A stretch of DNA of 64,000 bases from an uncultured Clostridia bacterium. Its GTDB lineage: Bacteria; Bacillota; Clostridia; Christensenellales; CAG-917. Positions 1-12,792 of this stretch are shown piece after piece. The stretch covers positions 251,787 to 315,786 of the forward strand of contig CALVKQ010000002.1 of assembly GCA_944332815.1 (NCBI GenBank), read 5' to 3'. Positions within the stretch are counted from its first letter, which is position 1. Each line of letters begins with the position of its first letter. The notes beneath the pieces were generated by a model. That model worked only from the letters and a program-made list of their open reading frames with translations, made no database searches and was not told the DNA's origin. Made by a program: the position numbers and the translations under genes.

Positions 1-3097
<3,097 letters not shown>

Positions 3098-3138
3098 CTA
3101 TTTAATCGTTGGTTGGGGTCCGCGCCTCGGGCGGACGG

Positions 3139-3852
3139 TTATTCTTCCGGGATATAGAGTATGCGGCGGCAGTTGGGGCACTCCGCATGATCGCCGGGAT
3201 TTTTCAGTTTGCTGCGCGTCGCGCCGGACACCTCCATGAAACACCTGCCGCAGGTGCCGCTCTCGGGCTTGTACGCCACGAACGCCGGAGTCTTTTTCGC
3301 CGCGCGGAGGGACTTGTACGCCGCCATGAACTCGGCAGGCACTTTGCCTTCCAGCTTCGCGAGTTCCGCTTTGAGCTGCGCGACGCGAGGCTGCATATCG
3401 GCAGCGAACGCATTGTAAGCCGCCACCGCTTCCTTATACGCATCGGACGCCTTTTTGCCGGCTTCCCACGTCTTTTTGTATTCGGCGGCGATGGCGTCTA
3501 TCCTTTCGGCGTCCTTTGCCGCGTCCTTTTCGAGCGCGGTCACCTCGTCGTTTATCGCGCCTATCTGACGCAGATAATAGTCCGCCTCGTTGACGTCCGC
3601 CACCCCTTCCAGGATGCCGTCGAACTCATCCAGTTTTGCTTTGAGCTGCTCCGCCCTTGCGGAAAGTCTGGCATAGTTCGCCAAAAGCTCCGCCGCGTCG
3701 TGGTTGAGTTTGCCCACCGCAGCAGTCGCCGCTTCCAGCTTGGCTTTGGCATTGACGAGAACCGCGCGCTCTTTGCTCTTTGCGACCTCGCTCTCGATCG
3801 CGAGCAGCTCGCGGTCTACGCTCTGATACTCCAATATCGTGTCGAATTTCAT
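3139..3852 (-). CDS. Coiled-coil protein with C-terminal C4 zinc ribbon (COG1579 type)
   Basis: 237 residues. The first about 180 form a long Ala/Lys/Glu-rich helical hairpin, probably coiled coil. The end holds a zinc ribbon with two Cys pairs, CGRC at about 198 and CPNC at about 225. This architecture matches the COG1579/CdsZ family, proposed to bind nucleic acid or act in translation-linked processes; the exact role is not settled. Its start overlaps the stop of the Nif3-family gene (ATGA), so it is the last gene of the dnaG-rpoD-trmK-nif3 operon, the position it occupies in many Clostridia. Confidence 0.85.
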   Translation of the reverse strand: MKFDTILEYQSVDRELLAIESEVAKSKERAVLVNAKAKLEAATAAVGKLNHDAAELLANYARLSARAEQLKAKLDEFDGILEGVADVNEADYYLRQIGAINDEVTALEKDAAKDAERIDAIAAEYKKTWEAGKKASDAYKEAVAAYNAFAADMQPRVAQLKAELAKLEGKVPAEFMAAYKSLRAAKKTPAFVAYKPESGTCGRCFMEVSGATRSKLKNPGDHAECPNCRRILYIPEE

Positions 3853-4610
3853 AGTTCCTCCAAAGTTTTATAAGGACATCTGCGATGTGCGACGACGATG
3901 TTTAAATCGTCGAATGCGGACTTTATCGCCCCTTTCAGCACATCACAACATATTATTTCGCTGTAATAGTGAGAGAACTCCACGATGGGGAAGTCCTGCT
4001 CGTCCGCCTCCGTGAAGACGTGATGTTTCACCTCTCCCGTAATGAGCGCGTCCGCGCCCTTCATTGCCGTTGCCAGGCTCTCGTGGCTGCCGCCGGCGCC
4101 CGACACTACGTATACGCGTTTCACCTTCACGTCGGGGGAACTCACCTTGACGGAAGGATCCCCGAGCGCGCCCGACACCTTGTGCGCAAGTTCCGCCGCG
4201 CTCTCTTCCGCGATGGTGGCATAGCACCCTGTCCCGGAATTTTCGATGCCGTGTCCGCCGAATATCTCCGCCAGCGTGCGAGCGAGCCCTTCGTCCGCAA
4301 CGTCGAGATTGGTGTGAGCGGAATAGACCGCGATGTTGTTGCGGAAAAGAAACCTCACCATCTTCGCCTTGGGGTCGTCCAGCGTCAGCCTGTCAAGCGG
4401 ACGGAAGATGAAGGGATGATGACTGACGATGAGGTTGCACCCCTCATCTCTTGCCTGCAACGCTGCGGCAAAAGTGCAATCCAAACACACGAGCACGCCC
4501 GTGCATTCCGCCTCCGGGTCGCCGAGCATCATGCCGACGTTATCCCATTCGTACGCATTCTCGCGAGGCGCGTACTTCTCGATGACCGACGCGATCTCTT
4601 TTATCTTCAT
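3849..4610 (-). CDS. Nif3-like dinuclear metal-centre protein (YqfO family)
   Basis: 253 residues. The family forms hexameric toroids with a two-metal site and is associated with GTP cyclohydrolase I-like or NAD-linked chemistry, but a firm reaction is lacking. Visible hallmarks are the N-terminal YEWDNVGMMLGD segment, SHHPFIF with metal-binding His residues at about 64-65, and SAHTNLDV. The ATG at 4610 is chosen because it overlaps the trmK stop as ATGA and has GGAGGAG upstream; an in-frame GTG three codons earlier is less likely. The middle insertion seen in some YqfO proteins is absent. TrmK next door is the usual partner in Firmicutes. Confidence 0.9.
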   Translation of the reverse strand: MKIKEIASVIEKYAPRENAYEWDNVGMMLGDPEAECTGVLVCLDCTFAAALQARDEGCNLIVSHHPFIFRPLDRLTLDDPKAKMVRFLFRNNIAVYSAHTNLDVADEGLARTLAEIFGGHGIENSGTGCYATIAEESAAELAHKVSGALGDPSVKVSSPDVKVKRVYVVSGAGGSHESLATAMKGADALITGEVKHHVFTEADEQDFPIVEFSHYYSEIICCDVLKGAIKSAFDDLNIVVAHRRCPYKTLEEL

Positions 4611-5275
4611 ATCTCGCACTCCTCCAACGCTTTTTTAAGCATCTCGGCACGCGCCGCGAGTTTCTCCGCCGACGGATTGTCCGCAAGCGCGCGCTCCAAT
4701 GCACCGAGTTCCTCTTTTGCCGAGGCGACGAACGCCGCATCCGTGCGGAAAGATCTGCCGAAAGCCAGTTCCTCCGCGGTATGTTCGGGAGCATCGCCCT
4801 GCTCCGCCGCTATGACCGTGTAGCGCTTTCCGCCGCACGCCACCGTGCGGTCGGCGGTTTCCGTATGACCGGTGCGCCACAGCGTTTCCCTGACCCGTTC
4901 CGCATGCGTGTTCGGTGCAAGCACCAGCCTGCGGAACCGCTTACCCTGCGCGTGCGCGCGCTCCAATATCCTCGCGATAAGGTCGCCGCCCATGCCGGCT
5001 ATCACCGCAACGTCCGCTTCCTCCGCGCCGACGGGGTCCAAACCGTCCCCGACACGCGTTTCCACCAGGTCGTCTATCCCCAGCTTTTCCGCCAGCACCT
5101 CCGCCTTTTTGAGGCTGGGGGCGCTGATATCGGTGGCGATGGCGCGTTCCGCTCCTCCCGTCTGCACGAGATAACAGGCAAGTTTGCCGTGATCGCTGCC
5201 CACGTCGCATACGGTGTGCGCGCCGGCAGCCAGCCTGGCTATCTCCGTCAGTCTTTCGTCCAACCTGATGGGCAT
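4607..5275 (-). CDS. trmK: tRNA (adenine(22)-N1)-methyltransferase TrmK
   Basis: 222 residues, the usual TrmK length. The N-terminal Rossmann fold carries the SAM-binding segment CDVGSDHGKLACYLV at about 19-33 and IATDIS near 46; the characteristic VIAGMGGDLI follows at about 91. A C-terminal helical region completes the fold. Family knowledge assigns N1-methylation of A22 in tRNA. The start codon shares one base with the rpoD stop (TGATG), so translation is likely coupled to rpoD, and its own stop overlaps nif3. Confidence 0.93.
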   Translation of the reverse strand: MPIRLDERLTEIARLAAGAHTVCDVGSDHGKLACYLVQTGGAERAIATDISAPSLKKAEVLAEKLGIDDLVETRVGDGLDPVGAEEADVAVIAGMGGDLIARILERAHAQGKRFRRLVLAPNTHAERVRETLWRTGHTETADRTVACGGKRYTVIAAEQGDAPEHTAEELAFGRSFRTDAAFVASAKEELGALERALADNPSAEKLAARAEMLKKALEECEI

Positions 5276-6312
5276 CAGTCGAAGTCCTTCAGCTTTTTAA
5301 GACGGTTGGGATGGCGCAGTTTGCGCAGCGCCTTTGCCTCGATCTGCCTTATGCGCTCTCGCGTGACGTTGAACTCCTTGCCCACCTCTTCCAGAGTGCG
5401 AGGGTGACTGTCATCCAGACCGTAACGCAGACGCAGCACCTTCTCCTCGCGCGGAGTGAGGGTGTTGAGCACCTGCACAAGCTGTTCTTTGAGCATATTG
5501 CTCTCCGCGACGTCGGAGGGAGAAAGGGCGGTGTTGTCCTCGATGAAATCCCCGAGATGGCTGTCCTCTTCCTCGCCGATGGGCGTTTCCAGCGAAACGG
5601 GATCCTGCGCTATCTTCTGTATCTCGCGCACGCGTTCCACGCTGCAACCGAGATGCTCCGCGATCTCCTCCGGGGTGGGCTCGCGCCCCAGCTTCTGCAA
5701 AAGCTGCCTGGTCGCGCGGACCTGTTTGTTGATGGTTTCCACCATATGCACGGGGATACGGATGGTACGCGCCTGATCCGCGATGGCACGGGTTATCGCC
5801 TGGCGTATCCACCAGGTGGCGTAAGTGGAGAACTTAAAGCCCTTGGTGTAATCGAACTTCTCCACCGCCTTCATCAACCCGAGGTTACCCTCCTGGATGA
5901 GGTCCAGAAACTGCATCCCTCGCCCGACGTACCTCTTGGCTATGGACACGACAAGACGCAGGTTTGCCTCGGACAGGATGCGCTTCGCCTCCTGATCGCC
6001 GTTTTCCATACGCTTTGCCAGTTCCACTTCCATCTCCGCCGAAAGCAGAGGCACTTTGCCTATGTCTTTGAGATACATCTTCACCGAGTCGTCGAAATTG
6101 CCTTCGATTATGGTGTCGATGTCGTCCTCTTTTGCGGAAACGAGCGTGACATTTTCCGCGGCGAGCGCCTTGAACACTCCTTCGAGGTCCTCCGCGCTTG
6201 CGCCGAGATGCTCCAGCCGCGCCATGATGTCGTCTTCGGAAATGCTTCCCTTGGCGCGACCCATCTCGATGATCTTGTCCGTTTCCTGTTTCAACAGTTG
6301 TTCTCTGTCCAT
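5275..6312 (-). CDS. rpoD: RNA polymerase primary sigma factor RpoD (SigA)
   Basis: 345 residues, the compact SigA form typical of Firmicutes. A short region 1.1-like N-terminus is followed by region 1.2/2 ([16 protein letters not shown], then [20 protein letters not shown] and [15 protein letters not shown] for core binding and -10 recognition), region 3, and region 4 with the -35-binding helix-turn-helix [20 protein letters not shown] at the C-terminus. AGGAGGC precedes the ATG. It lies 20 bases after dnaG, the conserved macromolecular-synthesis order. The promoters called elsewhere in the window fit the consensus this factor would read. Confidence 0.97.
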   Translation of the reverse strand: MDREQLLKQETDKIIEMGRAKGSISEDDIMARLEHLGASAEDLEGVFKALAAENVTLVSAKEDDIDTIIEGNFDDSVKMYLKDIGKVPLLSAEMEVELAKRMENGDQEAKRILSEANLRLVVSIAKRYVGRGMQFLDLIQEGNLGLMKAVEKFDYTKGFKFSTYATWWIRQAITRAIADQARTIRIPVHMVETINKQVRATRQLLQKLGREPTPEEIAEHLGCSVERVREIQKIAQDPVSLETPIGEEEDSHLGDFIEDNTALSPSDVAESNMLKEQLVQVLNTLTPREEKVLRLRYGLDDSHPRTLEEVGKEFNVTRERIRQIEAKALRKLRHPNRLKKLKDFD

Positions 6313-6332
6313 TTTGCCTCCTGATGGGGTCT

Positions 6333-8093
6333 TTATTGGTTTTTGCTTTGCGACTTCCTTTGCAGCCGCTGTATCTCGGCAAGCACAGCCCTCTGCTCCT
6401 CCTTGTCGGAGAGGGACTTGAACCGCTCTTTCAATTTTTCTATCTGCTTTGCGTCACGGGCGTCCGCGAGCAAAGCGATGCAATCCGCATAATATTTGCG
6501 CTCGTTTTCCGAAGAGGAAAAGGTCTGTTCCTCGTTGAGGACCGCCCTCACTTCTTCGACGCTCACGGGGGCGTCCTCCGCGAAAAGATCGCCGCCCTTG
6601 CCGCCCTCTTTCTCTTTCAGAAACGCGAGTATGTCGGCAAGCTCCTCCGTCGGCATGAGCTCCGTCCCGATATCTGTCGGAGAGGCGTACTCACACCCGG
6701 AGATAAGCCTGTTCAACACGAACCTCGCCGCCGCGACCAACCTCCCTGCGCGCGCTCCCTGCTCCTCGGCGGCTGCCCCTTGCGCGACGGGCGCGGTGCG
6801 TACCCCGGCAAGCGTTTCTTTGAGAGTTTCGACGGAAACGCCGCTTTTTGCGGACACTATCGCAAGATAAACCTCGCGTTCTGCCGCATTCTCCACTTCC
6901 GAAAGGACGCGAAGCGCGGCTTTCACGTACTTCGCACGGTCGTTTGCCGTGGCGAGCCCACAGGCGTCCTCACACAATTTGAGCTTATATTCCAGCACGG
7001 GAAGCGCCGCTTCCAACCGTTTGCGGAACCCGTCCGCGCCCTCTTTTTTTACCGTGTCGTCGGGGTCCATCCCCTCGGCGAGGGACACCACTTTGACGTC
7101 CAGCCCTTCGGCAAGCAGCGGCTCGACGTTGCGCACCGCCGCCTTTCTGCCTGCGTCGTCGCCGTCGTAACATACGTACACGGTGTCCGTCAGCTTCCTT
7201 ATCTCTCTCGCCTGTTGAGGGGTGAGCGCCGTGCCCATGCCTGCGACCGCGTTCATGAACCCTGCCGCCGCCAGCGAGATGACGTCCATATACCCTTCCA
7301 CCAGGATAAGATGCCCGAAGGGATTGCCGCGGCGTTTCTCCCTCTTCACGAAATTGATGCCGTAGACGCTCCTGCTCTTGTCAAAGAGGAGAGTGTTGGT
7401 GGAATTTTTATACTTTGCCACGTCCTTTTCGCCGTGGTAGATCCTGCCGCCGAACGCGATGACGTCCCCCATCCCGTTCATGATGGGGACGATTATCCTG
7501 CCTGCGAAAGCGTCCGACAGCCTGTCGCCGACCACCAGTCCGCAGTCGCGCAGATCGGCAGCCGAGTAGCCCTTCCTGCGCATATACGCCTGCATCTGGT
7601 CGTAGCCGAGGGAAAGCCCCAGCCCGAAACGGGTGCATATCTCCTCGCTTATGCCGCGCCCGGCGAGGTAATCACGCGCCTCCTGCCCCTCCTCCTTTTT
7701 GACGAGGTTGGCGTGATAGTAACGCGCGACGTCCTTCATGAGGGCTTTCAGGACCTCTCCCCTCTCTTTTTTCTTCTTGTGATCGGCGTCCGCGTGGTAC
7801 TCGGGCAGTTCCATCCCTGCGCGGTCGGCTAGGAATTTCACCGCTTCGACGTACCCCAGCGACTCCATCTCCATGACGAAAGTGATGACGTCGCCGCTGG
7901 CGCCGCACCCGAAACAATGATAAAACTGTCCTTGCGGATTGACGTACATGGAGGGATTGCGGTCATTGTGGAAGGGGCAGACGCAAGCGTAGCGCGTCCC
8001 CTTTTTGACCAACGGGACGTACTGTGAAACTATGCTCACTATGTCGCATTTGAATTTCAGTTCGTCGATGAATCTGTCCGAAAAAAGCGCCAC
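6333..8093 (-). CDS. dnaG: DNA primase DnaG
   Basis: 586 residues; synthesises RNA primers at the fork. The N-terminal zinc-binding domain has Cys/His ligands in [11 protein letters not shown] and [11 protein letters not shown] (about 40-65). The Toprim core shows [18 protein letters not shown] and [12 protein letters not shown], including the acidic metal ligands. The C-terminal about 190 residues form the helicase-binding region and are poorly conserved as usual. The start is a GTG at 8091-8093 preceded by AGGGACAGG. It is the first gene of the dnaG-rpoD-trmK-nif3-zinc ribbon operon. Confidence 0.95.
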   Translation of the reverse strand: MALFSDRFIDELKFKCDIVSIVSQYVPLVKKGTRYACVCPFHNDRNPSMYVNPQGQFYHCFGCGASGDVITFVMEMESLGYVEAVKFLADRAGMELPEYHADADHKKKKERGEVLKALMKDVARYYHANLVKKEEGQEARDYLAGRGISEEICTRFGLGLSLGYDQMQAYMRRKGYSAADLRDCGLVVGDRLSDAFAGRIIVPIMNGMGDVIAFGGRIYHGEKDVAKYKNSTNTLLFDKSRSVYGINFVKREKRRGNPFGHLILVEGYMDVISLAAAGFMNAVAGMGTALTPQQAREIRKLTDTVYVCYDGDDAGRKAAVRNVEPLLAEGLDVKVVSLAEGMDPDDTVKKEGADGFRKRLEAALPVLEYKLKLCEDACGLATANDRAKYVKAALRVLSEVENAAEREVYLAIVSAKSGVSVETLKETLAGVRTAPVAQGAAAEEQGARAGRLVAAARFVLNRLISGCEYASPTDIGTELMPTEELADILAFLKEKEGGKGGDLFAEDAPVSVEEVRAVLNEEQTFSSSENERKYYADCIALLADARDAKQIEKLKERFKSLSDKEEQRAVLAEIQRLQRKSQSKNQ

Positions 8094-8289
8094 TGTCCTG
8101 TCCCTTGCACGCCCTCGCGCACAAAACTAGCTTCTGTAACTGTAATAATATACGGAAAAGGGCGCGGCGATTCCTAAATATTTGCAAAAAAAGTTCCCGT
8201 TCCGCCCCGAAAAGGCGTTTTATGCGTTCAAAAAGAGCATCCGAACGCTCCGTTACTCCCCATTCTCCCTCCCTGCCGGGGCGTGAGAT

Positions 8290-8901
8290 CTATGACGCGC
8301 GACGGGGTTTGCGCCCAGACACGTAAAAACTTTTTTCCGTCGGTGAAAAACTCTCCTCCACCTCGAACCCGGCGGCACGGAGCAGTTCGGAAGCGGAAGC
8401 GGCGGTGTATGTCGCGAACTCCCCCTCCTCCGGCGCGCCGTATCCCTCCCTGTCCACGTCGGAAAGGATGTAAAGCCCTCCTTCGCGCAGCACGCGGTAC
8501 GCCTCACTCACTGCGGTTTCGGGATAAGGATAATGGTGGAAACTCATCACGCAGGTCACGATGTCGAAGCTCTCCGCAGGATAAGGCAGCGCGCCTGCCC
8601 TGCCCTCCGTCAAAGTGACTCCCGGGACGGACGCAAGTTTTTCCGCCGCCTTTTCCAACATCTTCGGCGAAATGTCCAACCCCGAAAACAGCGCGTCGTG
8701 CTCGCCTGCGAGAATGCTTATGAGATAGCCGCTGCCGCATCCCACGTCCAAAAGACTGCCGAATTCCACGTCAGCAAGCCTCGCTGCTATCTCGTCGCAG
8801 CTTATCTTCGGCAGCGGCGAATAATAAGTCCCGTCGGTTGCGGCGTAATTTTCAGCCATCCCGTCAAAATGCTCTTTGGAAACCTTCTCGTGATCGGTCA
8901 T
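8290..8901 (-). CDS. Class I SAM-dependent methyltransferase
   Basis: 203 residues. The Methyltransf_11 pattern is clear: LLDVGCGSGYLISIL at about 50-64 (motif I), GLDISPKML (motif II) and FDIVTCVMSFHHYPYP followed by AYRVLREGGLYILSDV (motifs IV-VI). Proteins of this type act on small molecules, often quinones or other lipophilic acceptors, but the substrate cannot be read from sequence. GGGAGGG lies just before the ATG. A terminator hairpin separates it from recR, so it is likely a single-gene unit. Confidence 0.85.
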   Translation of the reverse strand: MTDHEKVSKEHFDGMAENYAATDGTYYSPLPKISCDEIAARLADVEFGSLLDVGCGSGYLISILAGEHDALFSGLDISPKMLEKAAEKLASVPGVTLTEGRAGALPYPAESFDIVTCVMSFHHYPYPETAVSEAYRVLREGGLYILSDVDREGYGAPEEGEFATYTAASASELLRAAGFEVEESFSPTEKSFYVSGRKPRRAS

Positions 8902-8990
8902 TTTCCCTCCCGGTACGCCTCGCCTACGCGAGGTGTCCGCGCCCGAAATTTGATGCTAATATCGCAAAAACCGCATTTTACACGACAAAA

Positions 8991-9012
8991 AACGGCGCAT
9001 AAAGCGCCGTTT
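8991..9012 (-). terminator. Terminator after recR
   Basis: An 8-bp GC-rich stem (AACGGCGC / GCGCCGTT) with a 5- to 6-base loop lies 15 bases past the recR stop. On the minus strand it is followed by TTTTTTG, giving a standard intrinsic terminator for dnaX-ybaB-recR. A T-rich tract on the plus side could also stop antisense transcription. Confidence 0.8.
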
Positions 9013-9026
9013 TGTGCATTTTTTTG

Positions 9027-9611
9027 TCAGAGTTCTATCCTGCTGGAAAGCGCCCTCGAAAGCGTCCCTTCGTCGGCGTATTCTATGACGCTGCCCTCGG
9101 GAAGTCCGCGCGCTATCCTGGTTACTTTTATGCCCAGCGGCTTTATCAGCCGAGCGATGTACATCGCCGTTGCTTCCCCTTCCACGTCGGGGTTGGTGGC
9201 GAGGATGACCTCCTGCACTCCGTCCAGACGCGCGAGCAGTTCTTTGATGCGTATGTTCTCGGGGCCCACTCTGTCGAGAGGCGAGATCACCCCGTGGAGC
9301 ACGTGATAAACGCCGTCGTAGCCCTTCACTTTTTCCAGCGCGGTGATGTCGCGCGGCTCTTTGACCACGCATATGGTGGTGGGCTTACGGGTGGCGCAGA
9401 TGTCGCACACCTCGTTCTCCGTAAAATTGCCGCACACCTTGCAAAAATGCACCTTTTCGCGCACGTCCTTTATGGCGTTCACGAGGGCGTCAACGTCCTC
9501 CGACGGCGCTTCCATCAGCGCATAGGCATACCTCGCCGCCGTCTTTTCACCGACGGAAGGCAGCTTGCCCAATTCGGCTATCAGCTTCGCGATAGGTTCG
9601 ATATATCTCAT
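9027..9611 (-). CDS. recR: Recombination mediator protein RecR
   Basis: 194 residues, the normal RecR length. Works with RecF/RecO to load RecA on gapped DNA. The N-terminal helix-hairpin-helix ([16 protein letters not shown]) is followed by a C4 zinc finger ([16 protein letters not shown], about 57-72), a Toprim domain ([15 protein letters not shown], with [13 protein letters not shown]) and the C-terminal Walker-B-like end. The start at [11 protein letters not shown] fits the family; an upstream ATG would add 12 residues of junk. It follows ybaB as in most Firmicutes. Confidence 0.96.
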   Translation of the reverse strand: MRYIEPIAKLIAELGKLPSVGEKTAARYAYALMEAPSEDVDALVNAIKDVREKVHFCKVCGNFTENEVCDICATRKPTTICVVKEPRDITALEKVKGYDGVYHVLHGVISPLDRVGPENIRIKELLARLDGVQEVILATNPDVEGEATAMYIARLIKPLGIKVTRIARGLPEGSVIEYADEGTLSRALSSRIEL

Positions 9612-9696
9612 ACACAGACCGCGCGCCCCCTTCGGAACGCGCCCCAAAACTCTCTTTTATAAGCAGCTCTCGCCGCCGAGCGCAAAAACCCTTCTT

Positions 9697-10011
9697 TCAG
9701 AAGAGTCCGCCGCCGAGCGGTCCCATGAGCTCCTGCGACTTTGCCTCCGCCTGCTCCACCGCGTCGTTGAGAGCGGCAAGCACCAGGTCTTCCAGCATCT
9801 CCACGTCGTCGGGGTCCACCGCTTCGGGCTTGATGCTCACCGACACGGGCGTCTTGTTGGCTTTCAGGGTGACTTCCACCATTCCGCCGCCTGCCGTTCC
9901 GACCACTTCCGCCTCGGCAAGTTCTTCCTGCGCCTGCTGCAATTTTTTCTGCATCATCTGCGCCTGTTTCATGATCTGCTGCATATTACCGCCGTAACCG
10001 CCGTAACCCAT
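9697..10011 (-). CDS. ybaB: YbaB/EbfC family nucleoid-associated protein
   Basis: 104 residues. The family forms small dimers that bind DNA and are almost always encoded between dnaX and recR. Visible are a Gly/Tyr-rich start (MGYGGYGG), an amphipathic helix rich in Gln/Lys ([20 protein letters not shown]) and the conserved [13 protein letters not shown] beta strand. The ATG at 10011 is chosen because GAGGTC sits 3 bases before it; a further upstream ATG adds a non-conserved stretch. Confidence 0.93.
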   Translation of the reverse strand: MGYGGYGGNMQQIMKQAQMMQKKLQQAQEELAEAEVVGTAGGGMVEVTLKANKTPVSVSIKPEAVDPDDVEMLEDLVLAALNDAVEQAEAKSQELMGPLGGGLF

Positions 10012-10109
10012 TTTGACCTCCGTTTTATCACTTGCGACCACGCTAGCCACCGCACAAACAAACGCTTTACATCGTCATTTTGCACGTTTAACTCGCGTTT
10101 TTGCCGCCT

Positions 10110-11606
10110 TTATTTCACTTCCAAACTTTTCCCGAACATATCTTTCAGGAAGGGGATGACGCTGTCGTCGTCTATCTTCCTGTTCTCTTCGATGACAAGC
10201 GGCTTGCCGAAATGCGCCTCCACCGCCTCACCGAGCGCACGCCTGTTCTCGGGGACGGAAAGCAGCTTTATCGCAGCCTCCGAACCGAGCGTCAGCACCA
10301 GCGCGTCTTCACGCTCCGTCCTTTGGGCTTCGGATGTGGCGAACACGAGCATCCCGAGCCCTTTGCGTTCGAGGTCGGACGCCACTTTCATCCATGCCTG
10401 CCCGGCGTCCGCTTTGGCAGGCTTGGGTTCAAAACCCTGTTTGGGCAGGGCGTTTATCCTCTTTGCGAGCAACGCTATCTTCTCGTTGAGCTCGCGGACG
10501 GAAGAGGGCTCCTCTCCTCGCGGCTCGGTGGCTGCCGCGATGACCGCGGCTTCCAGCAGGATGCGGTGCTGCGTGCTGTAACGGAACTCACCTTCCATCT
10601 CCGTCATCCGCCTCATCGCCGCAAGCAGTCTGTCTGTGGAGTGCTTCGCGGCGACGGCACGCAAAGCCTCGTTGAGTTCCGTAGGCAGGGCGAGCAGCTC
10701 CGCCGCGGAAGCGCAATGTTTGACATACAGAGCGTTGCGGAAGAGCGCCGCAAGGTCGCTTGCGAGCACCGACATGCTCTTGCCCATATCGCACATGGCG
10801 GCTATCTTGTTGAGCGCGCCGTCCACGTTCCCCGAAAGGATGTCCTCCGCAAGCGCGACGAGTTTGAGGGGATCGGAGGTGCCCAGCACTTCCAGCACGC
10901 CCTCGTAAGTGATGTCCCCGGAGCAATAGCTCACGCACATATCCGCGATCGAAAGCGCGTCCCTGACGCTGCCCTGACCTGCGGAAGCTATCATCCTTAC
11001 CGCCTGATCGGTGTATTTTACGCCGTTGTCGTCAAAAATGAAACGCAGCCTGTCCGCTATCTTGTTGAGGGGCACGAGGCGGAAGTCGAAGCGCATACAC
11101 CTGGAAAGTATCGTCGCAGGGATGGCGTGCACCTCCGTCGTGGCAAGGATGAATATCGCGTGCTCGGGCGGCTCCTCCAAGGTTTTGAGGAGGGCGTTGT
11201 GCGCGCTCTTGGACAGCATGTGCACTTCGTCGATGATGTACACCTTATATTTGCCCGAAGTGGGAGGGAAGTTGATCTTGTCCGTCAGTTCGCGTATCTG
11301 GTCCACGGAATTGTTGGACGCAGCGTCTATCTCCAACACGTCGAAGTTGCCCGAAAGCGCGAGCTCCATGCACACCTCGCACTTGCCGCAAGGGGAACCG
11401 TCCACGGGATGCAGACAGTTGACCGCACGCGAAAATATTTTTGCGACGGAAGTTTTGCCCGTGCCGCGAGTGCCGGTGAACAGATAAGCGTGCCCGATGT
11501 TGCCGGACTTTATCTGATTGACGAGGGTCCTGACCACATGGTCCTGACCAATGACGTCGTTGAAATTGTCCGGACGGTATCTGCGGTATAACGAAGTGTA
11601 AGCCAT
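10110..11606 (-). CDS. dnaX: DNA polymerase III subunit gamma/tau
   Basis: 498 residues; clamp-loader ATPase. AAA+ elements in order: Walker A GTRGTGKTS at about 46, a four-Cys zinc site (CLHPVDGSPCGKCEVC), DEVH box (IIDEVHMLS), sensor 1 (FILATTEVHAIPATILSRC) and the lid. The C-terminal about 140 residues are the tau-like tail. MAYTSLYRRYRP is the universal start and fixes the ATG at 11606. No Shine-Dalgarno sequence precedes it. A promoter -10 box ends only six bases upstream, so the mRNA is probably leaderless. Confidence 0.96.
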   Translation of the reverse strand: MAYTSLYRRYRPDNFNDVIGQDHVVRTLVNQIKSGNIGHAYLFTGTRGTGKTSVAKIFSRAVNCLHPVDGSPCGKCEVCMELALSGNFDVLEIDAASNNSVDQIRELTDKINFPPTSGKYKVYIIDEVHMLSKSAHNALLKTLEEPPEHAIFILATTEVHAIPATILSRCMRFDFRLVPLNKIADRLRFIFDDNGVKYTDQAVRMIASAGQGSVRDALSIADMCVSYCSGDITYEGVLEVLGTSDPLKLVALAEDILSGNVDGALNKIAAMCDMGKSMSVLASDLAALFRNALYVKHCASAAELLALPTELNEALRAVAAKHSTDRLLAAMRRMTEMEGEFRYSTQHRILLEAAVIAAATEPRGEEPSSVRELNEKIALLAKRINALPKQGFEPKPAKADAGQAWMKVASDLERKGLGMLVFATSEAQRTEREDALVLTLGSEAAIKLLSVPENRRALGEAVEAHFGKPLVIEENRKIDDDSVIPFLKDMFGKSLEVK

Positions 11607-11612
11607 ACCGAG

Positions 11613-11641
11613 AGTATAACCCAAGCGTAAACTTTTTGCAA
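11613..11641 (-). promoter_or_regulatory. dnaX promoter giving a leaderless mRNA
   Basis: Read on the minus strand, TTGCAA (11641-11636), a 17-base spacer and TATACT (11618-11613) form a good SigA promoter. Only six bases lie between the -10 box and the dnaX ATG, so the predicted transcription start falls on or next to the A of the start codon. No ribosome site exists within this interval. Confidence 0.75.
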
Positions 11642-11908
11642 GATATTTGCGCTCGCACACACGGAAGCAATTTGCGAGGAAGCAAAACGAGCGCGAAAAC
11701 GGTCGAAACGGCAAAAAACGGCGAGATAATACACCTTTCGTGTTTTAAGTGCGCCGACCCACTGCCCGATGCCCCGGCAACGGCACGGTATATCGCACTT
11801 ATCGTGTATTTATACCAAACCGCCCCACCAGACACGCACACGAAACGTGTTTTGATTAAAATCGCAGGCGTGCCGTGGGCACGCAGCACGGCGCATGCCG
11901 TCCTCCCG
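11619..11908. other. Gap upstream of dnaX without a gene
   Basis: About 290 bases between dnaX and the next minus-strand gene. It holds the dnaX promoter at one end and, near the other, a 7-bp perfect inverted repeat (GCGTGCC / GGCACGC, around 11868-11885) that could be part of a terminator for the upstream gene. The signal recognition particle RNA gene, often near dnaX in Firmicutes, was looked for and not seen. A 7-bp AAGTGCG / CGCACTT pair flanks the middle. Confidence 0.4.
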
Positions 11909-12640
11909 TCATGCGTTAAGGACGCTCATGAGTGCGGAACGACTCAGAACGAGTTGCACGCATTGATACCGAAGGGAGGACACCGCTTGCGTCGTGCCGT
12001 GGGACAGGTCCGCGTTTTCCAAAAGTGCAAGCGCGGTGACCAGGGCGAGTTTGAGTTCGGTGGCGCGCGCATCCGCGCTGTCTGCGGCAGCTGCGGAAAA
12101 TGCGCCGCGCATCTCCTCCACGCGCGAACGGCACACAGCAAGCCGGGTGCGCGCGTCCGCAAGCGTCAGTTCGGAGGACGTCAGCCCGTTCGCCGTTTGG
12201 TAAAGAAAGTCGAACGTCACGTCATAGTAACCGAGGGCGCGCTCCGCCGCGTCCCGAAGCTCGCCGTCCGCCCAGTCCGTCGCGACATCTCCCACCGCTA
12301 TCTCTTTCACGTACGCTCCGACGCCTGCGCCGCCGCCGTCCAACACGGCATAGGCGTCCTCCTCCGACGCGTATGCCGCCAGCACCACTTCGGCGGTTTC
12401 TCCCAGGATGACGTAACCTGCGCCCCCTCGCGACTTAACGAGTTCCGCCGCGGCGCGCGCAAGTTCGGTGTTCTCATATGCGCCGCTGCACAACAGATAA
12501 CACTTCACTTCTGCTTCACTTTGGTTAAATGCAAGCAGAAAGCCTTCGCCGCCGAGAAAATAGCATAGCCCCAGCGTCAGCATAAAGCACAGCGCGACCG
12601 CCGCCACCGCCAATGCGTTCTGCCTGTCCGACTTCAACAT
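11909..12640 (-). CDS. Membrane-anchored protein of unknown function, possible SPOR-like domain
   Basis: 243 residues, not recognised as a named family. A single N-terminal transmembrane helix (about 8-36, ALAVAAVALCFMLTLGLCYFL) is preceded by basic residues, so the rest is probably outside the membrane. Residues 45-115 have an alternation of strands and helices with AELVKSRGGAGYVILG and YASEEDAYAVL, reminiscent of SPOR repeats that bind denuded peptidoglycan; this is inference from pattern only. The C-terminal half is helical and Ala-rich. It sits between dCMP deaminase and dnaX in the same direction. Confidence 0.7.
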   Translation of the reverse strand: MLKSDRQNALAVAAVALCFMLTLGLCYFLGGEGFLLAFNQSEAEVKCYLLCSGAYENTELARAAAELVKSRGGAGYVILGETAEVVLAAYASEEDAYAVLDGGGAGVGAYVKEIAVGDVATDWADGELRDAAERALGYYDVTFDFLYQTANGLTSSELTLADARTRLAVCRSRVEEMRGAFSAAAADSADARATELKLALVTALALLENADLSHGTTQAVSSLRYQCVQLVLSRSALMSVLNA

Positions 12641-12738
12641 ACAATAGATTATGTCCCGACGGAGTGAATTATTATAATGTTACGCGCGCTCGCGCCGCGC
12701 GCATGCTCACGTCACGCGCATGCAGATCCTTTTTAGTG

Positions 12739-12767
12739 AAAAAGCCGCGCCATAATGCGCGGCTTTC
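12739..12767 (-). terminator. Terminator after dCMP deaminase
   Basis: A 10-bp stem (AAAGCCGCGC / GCGCGGCTTT) with a six-base loop lies 26 bases past the deaminase stop, followed on the minus strand by a T-rich tract. Standard intrinsic terminator. Confidence 0.8.
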
Positions 12768-12792
12768 GATCTCAAACACAACGATTTTCGGC

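Noticed and set aside
11607..11908. Signal recognition particle RNA near dnaX
   Set aside because: The conserved GGAAGCAGCC apical loop sequence was not found on either strand.
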